From Holophagaceae bacterium UBA692 (GTDB taxonomy: Bacteria; Acidobacteriota; Holophagae; Holophagales; Holophagaceae): a stretch of DNA of 32,302 bases. Both the position numbers and the translations under genes were made by a program. The DNA is taken from contig DBMS01000019.1 of the NCBI GenBank assembly GCA_002297665.1, forward strand, positions 1-32,302. Reading direction: 5' to 3'. Positions 30,162-32,302 of this stretch are shown here, in pieces. The notes under the pieces were generated by a model, which was given only the letters and a program-made list of their open reading frames with translations, was not told where the DNA came from and did not search any database. Position 1 is the first letter of the stretch; each line of letters opens with the position of its first letter.

Positions 30162-31547
30162 TCAGGGGCACGGGGCCGGCGGCGCCTTGGCGGTCCGGTA
30201 GATCCAGTCGAAGGCCGCCGGAATGGCCAGCAGCGCGCCCTTCACGTGGGTGATCCCGTCCCCCGGGCGGCCCAGGGGCAGGAAGGTGATGAGCCCGGCG
30301 GGGTCCCCGCCCCGGTCGCGCACGGCGTCCTCCAGGAGCCTGCGGGCGGCTACGGTGTTCCCCAGCGGCACGTCCTTGTCGTCGGGGCTCTGGCAGAAGA
30401 GGATGGGCCGGGTGGGGGCCCAGCCCGCGGCCACGTCGTTCTCCTCCAGGATCCCCCGCACCGGGCTCGTGGCGAAGGCCGGGTCCTCCAGGTCCCGGGC
30501 AATCCAGTCCGGATTGAGCAGGTCGCGCAGGACCACGGTCCCCGGGGCCCGCCCCATGCGCGCCGCGATGCGGCTGTCCACCAGGAGTCCGTCCGCGAAC
30601 CCGTTGCTCCACTGAAGGATGTTCCCGTCCTCCCGGGTGGCCAGCAGGCGCGGGTTCAGGGTCTCCAGGGGGTTCATCACCCCGCCGTAGACGGCATGGT
30701 AGCCCAGGAGCACGTAGGGGATGAAGAACGGGTGCCGGAACGGCCGGTCCCGGGCGAGGATCTGCCTCCGGGTGGTGCCGGACACGTCGAAAGGGCCCGC
30801 CATGCAGGCCGACCCCGCCAGCTGGAAGCCCAGGTCGCCGCCGTACGCGTCCCGGTGCGTCTCCATCTCCCGCGCGGCGGCCAGGGTGGCGTACCCGCCC
30901 TCGGAATAGCCCATGAGGAAGATCCTGCCGTCCCAGGCATACTGGCCGTCGGCCACGAAGGGATCCTCCGAGAAGCGGTCGCGGATGGCTCCGATCCCGT
31001 CCACGATGGCGTAGGCCAGGGACTTCCCATGGCAGTAGGGGTGGAAGGAGGAACCGTCCCCCCCCATGCCCGGCTGGTCCGGCATGGCCACGGCGAAGCC
31101 GTAGTAGGCGGCGGCCGCCGCCCCCAGGATCCATTCGTGGCCGCCGAACCCGGAGGCCACGCCGTCCTTCAATAGGGAGGTTCCGTGGCTGTAGATGACG
31201 ATGGGCATGCGGCGGTTCGCGCCCATGCGCCAGGGCGGGGGGAAGAAGATCCGGCCGCTCTGGTGGATGGGCGCGGTGCGCTGCCGCCCCCGGTCGTCCA
31301 GGAGGGGCCGGCCCAGGTCGTCGTAGAGGGGCTTGCGGGCGGTGTAGTCGAACAGGGAGGAATGGACCACCCAGTCCGGCACGCGGGGCCCCGCCCATTT
31401 CTCGATGAACTGGGCGCAGGAGAGGAAGGTGCTCCAGCAGGCGGGATCCGCCGGGCGGGTGGGAAGCAGGGCGCGCGCCGGCTCGGCGCCCAGGGGCGCG
31501 GAAACGACGGCCAGGGCGAGGCCCAGGGCCTTGATGAGGCGTTTCAT
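30162..31547 (-). CDS. Secreted alpha/beta hydrolase (lipase/esterase-like)
   Basis: Exported hydrolase of 461 residues. The start at 31547 gives a signal peptide (MKRLIKALGLALAVVSAPLG) ending near AEPA; an in-frame upstream ATG at 31700 would add 51 low-complexity residues and is rejected. Alpha/beta-hydrolase elements: IVIYSHGTSLL (oxyanion region), MPDQPGMGGDGSS, nucleophile Ser in FLMGYSEGGYATLAA, Asp in FCQSPDDKDVP and His in GDGITHVKGA. This order recalls secretory lipases and tannase/feruloyl-esterase-like enzymes with a large inserted lid (about 230-330). Substrate unknown. It is convergent with the MFS gene, 25 bp apart. Confidence 0.85.
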   Translation of the reverse strand: MKRLIKALGLALAVVSAPLGAEPARALLPTRPADPACWSTFLSCAQFIEKWAGPRVPDWVVHSSLFDYTARKPLYDDLGRPLLDDRGRQRTAPIHQSGRIFFPPPWRMGANRRMPIVIYSHGTSLLKDGVASGFGGHEWILGAAAAAYYGFAVAMPDQPGMGGDGSSFHPYCHGKSLAYAIVDGIGAIRDRFSEDPFVADGQYAWDGRIFLMGYSEGGYATLAAAREMETHRDAYGGDLGFQLAGSACMAGPFDVSGTTRRQILARDRPFRHPFFIPYVLLGYHAVYGGVMNPLETLNPRLLATREDGNILQWSNGFADGLLVDSRIAARMGRAPGTVVLRDLLNPDWIARDLEDPAFATSPVRGILEENDVAAGWAPTRPILFCQSPDDKDVPLGNTVAARRLLEDAVRDRGGDPAGLITFLPLGRPGDGITHVKGALLAIPAAFDWIYRTAKAPPAPCP

Positions 31548-31707
31548 CTTCGGAAAGCTCCGTCGGATAGGGTTCTGAAAAGGGGAAGCTGAATGGAGGA
31601 CGCTGGAATCTGGTCCCGGGAGGGGGCCGGCCCTGATTGTTACCGCCCGGGGTCCGGTCTGTCGACTCCCAAATGGCGATTTATTGCTCTTATTATCCAT
31701 TCAATAA

Positions 31708-31722
31708 AGCGGGCCCCCCGCT
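31708..31722 (-). terminator. Small hairpin with T-rich tail on the - strand
   Basis: AGCGGG-CCC-CCCGCT is a perfect 6-bp stem. On the - strand it is followed by TTATTG, a weak terminator tail. No - strand gene lies to its right in the window, so it may insulate the secreted hydrolase gene from leftward transcription. The surrounding 31548-31784 gap is AT-rich near 31675-31708 and otherwise holds no gene. Confidence 0.35.
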
Positions 31723-31784
31723 GTAAAAAGACCGCGAGGGCGCGGCCAAAGGGGAGTAGGCTTCCTCAAACCTCCGGAGGCTCC

Positions 31785-32302
31785 ATGCGCCGCGCCCCCC
31801 TCTCCCTTGCCCTGGCCGCCCTCCCCGTGCTGGCCGGCCAGCCCCTCGCCTATCAGGATGGATCCACCCGCCTCGCCGGCTACCTGGCCACCCCCGCGGC
31901 CCGGAAGGGCAAGGTCCCCGGCATCGTCATCCTCCACCAGTGGATGGGTCCCACGGACCACGAGCGCCGCACCGCCGACGACCTGGCGAAACTGGGCTAC
32001 GTGGCCCTGGCGGCCGACATCTTCGGGGAAGGGGCCGCGCCCAGGGACACCCGGGAGGCCGGGGCCCTGGCCGGCAGGTACAAGGGCGACCGCCCCCTCT
32101 ACCAGCGGCGGATCCGGGCGGCCCTGGACGCCCTGAAGGCGCAGGCTTCGGTGGACCCGGGGCGGCTGGCGGTCATCGGCTTCTGCTTCGGCGGCACCGG
32201 CGCCCTGGAGGCCGCCCGGGCCGGAATGCCCGTGAAGGGCGTGGTCTCCTTCCACGGAGGCCTGGACGCCCCCGCCGACGGCGCCGTGGCGCCCATCGCG
32301 GC
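31785..32302 (+). CDS. Exported dienelactone hydrolase-family protein, 3' end outside window
   Basis: Alpha/beta hydrolase, 172 codons visible. It begins with a signal peptide (MRRAPLSLALAALPVLAG) and continues with the DLH pattern: YQDGSTRLAGYLATPA, GIVILHQWMGPTDHERRTADDLAKLGYVALAADIFGEG, and the Cys nucleophile in VIGFCFGGTGALEAAR, where DLHs use Cys instead of Ser. The catalytic Asp and His lie past the window end. GGAGG sits four bases before the ATG at 31785. Most DLHs are cytoplasmic; a signal peptide puts this one in the periplasm, as in several uncharacterised homologues with unknown substrates. It is divergent from the secreted hydrolase at 30162-31547. Confidence 0.88.
   Translation, partial: MRRAPLSLALAALPVLAGQPLAYQDGSTRLAGYLATPAARKGKVPGIVILHQWMGPTDHERRTADDLAKLGYVALAADIFGEGAAPRDTREAGALAGRYKGDRPLYQRRIRAALDALKAQASVDPGRLAVIGFCFGGTGALEAARAGMPVKGVVSFHGGLDAPADGAVAPIA

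Overview
The window is a dense, very GC-rich bacterial chromosome segment with AT-rich breaks only in a few intergenic gaps. Many genes overlap by 4 bp (ATGA or GTGA), and there is a large Oar-type TonB-dependent receptor. Together these suggest a Gram-negative Acidobacteriota-like organism, perhaps of the Holophaga/Geothrix lineage. That placement is an inference from gene style, not from a marker gene. No rRNA, tRNA, CRISPR array, insertion sequence or phage gene was seen.

Layout. (1) 1-196: start of an exported Cys-rich protein, cut by the window edge. (2) 349-4585: a + strand signalling operon of PAS histidine kinase, single-domain response regulator and hybrid histidine kinase. (3) 4586-9208: a - strand efflux operon in the order TetR, TolC-like, EmrA/HlyD-like, EmrB-like DHA2 transporter, with a promoter/operator dyad upstream and a 5 x 24-bp minisatellite inside the TolC-like gene. 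(4) 9399-17058: a - strand operon of Oar-like TonB receptor, exported cyanophycinase-family peptidase, exported M14 carboxypeptidase, isoaspartyl dipeptidase (IadA) and a fold-III PLP decarboxylase. It reads as a complete take-up-and-degrade pathway for an isoaspartyl polymer such as cyanophycin and is the most interesting item here. (5) 17279-27483: an amidohydrolase (- strand) divergent from a BMP-type ABC importer (ATPase, two permeases, binding protein), followed by a three-subunit molybdenum hydroxylase of the xanthine dehydrogenase family. This looks like purine/nucleoside uptake, deamination and oxidation; a long structured leader precedes the importer. (6) 27487-30136: a group II PLP decarboxylase divergent from an FHS-like MFS permease. 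(7) 30162-32302: a secreted alpha/beta hydrolase and, divergent from it, a dienelactone-hydrolase-family protein cut by the window end.

How the parts could work together. In region 4 the receptor would import polymer or oligopeptides across the outer membrane. Cyanophycinase would cut the polymer to beta-Asp-X dipeptides, the M14 enzyme would trim C-termini, IadA would split the dipeptides in the cytoplasm, and the decarboxylase could convert a released basic amino acid to an amine. In region 5 the importer would bring in nucleosides or bases, the amidohydrolase would deaminate, and the hydroxylase would oxidise the product. All substrates are inferred from family and context.
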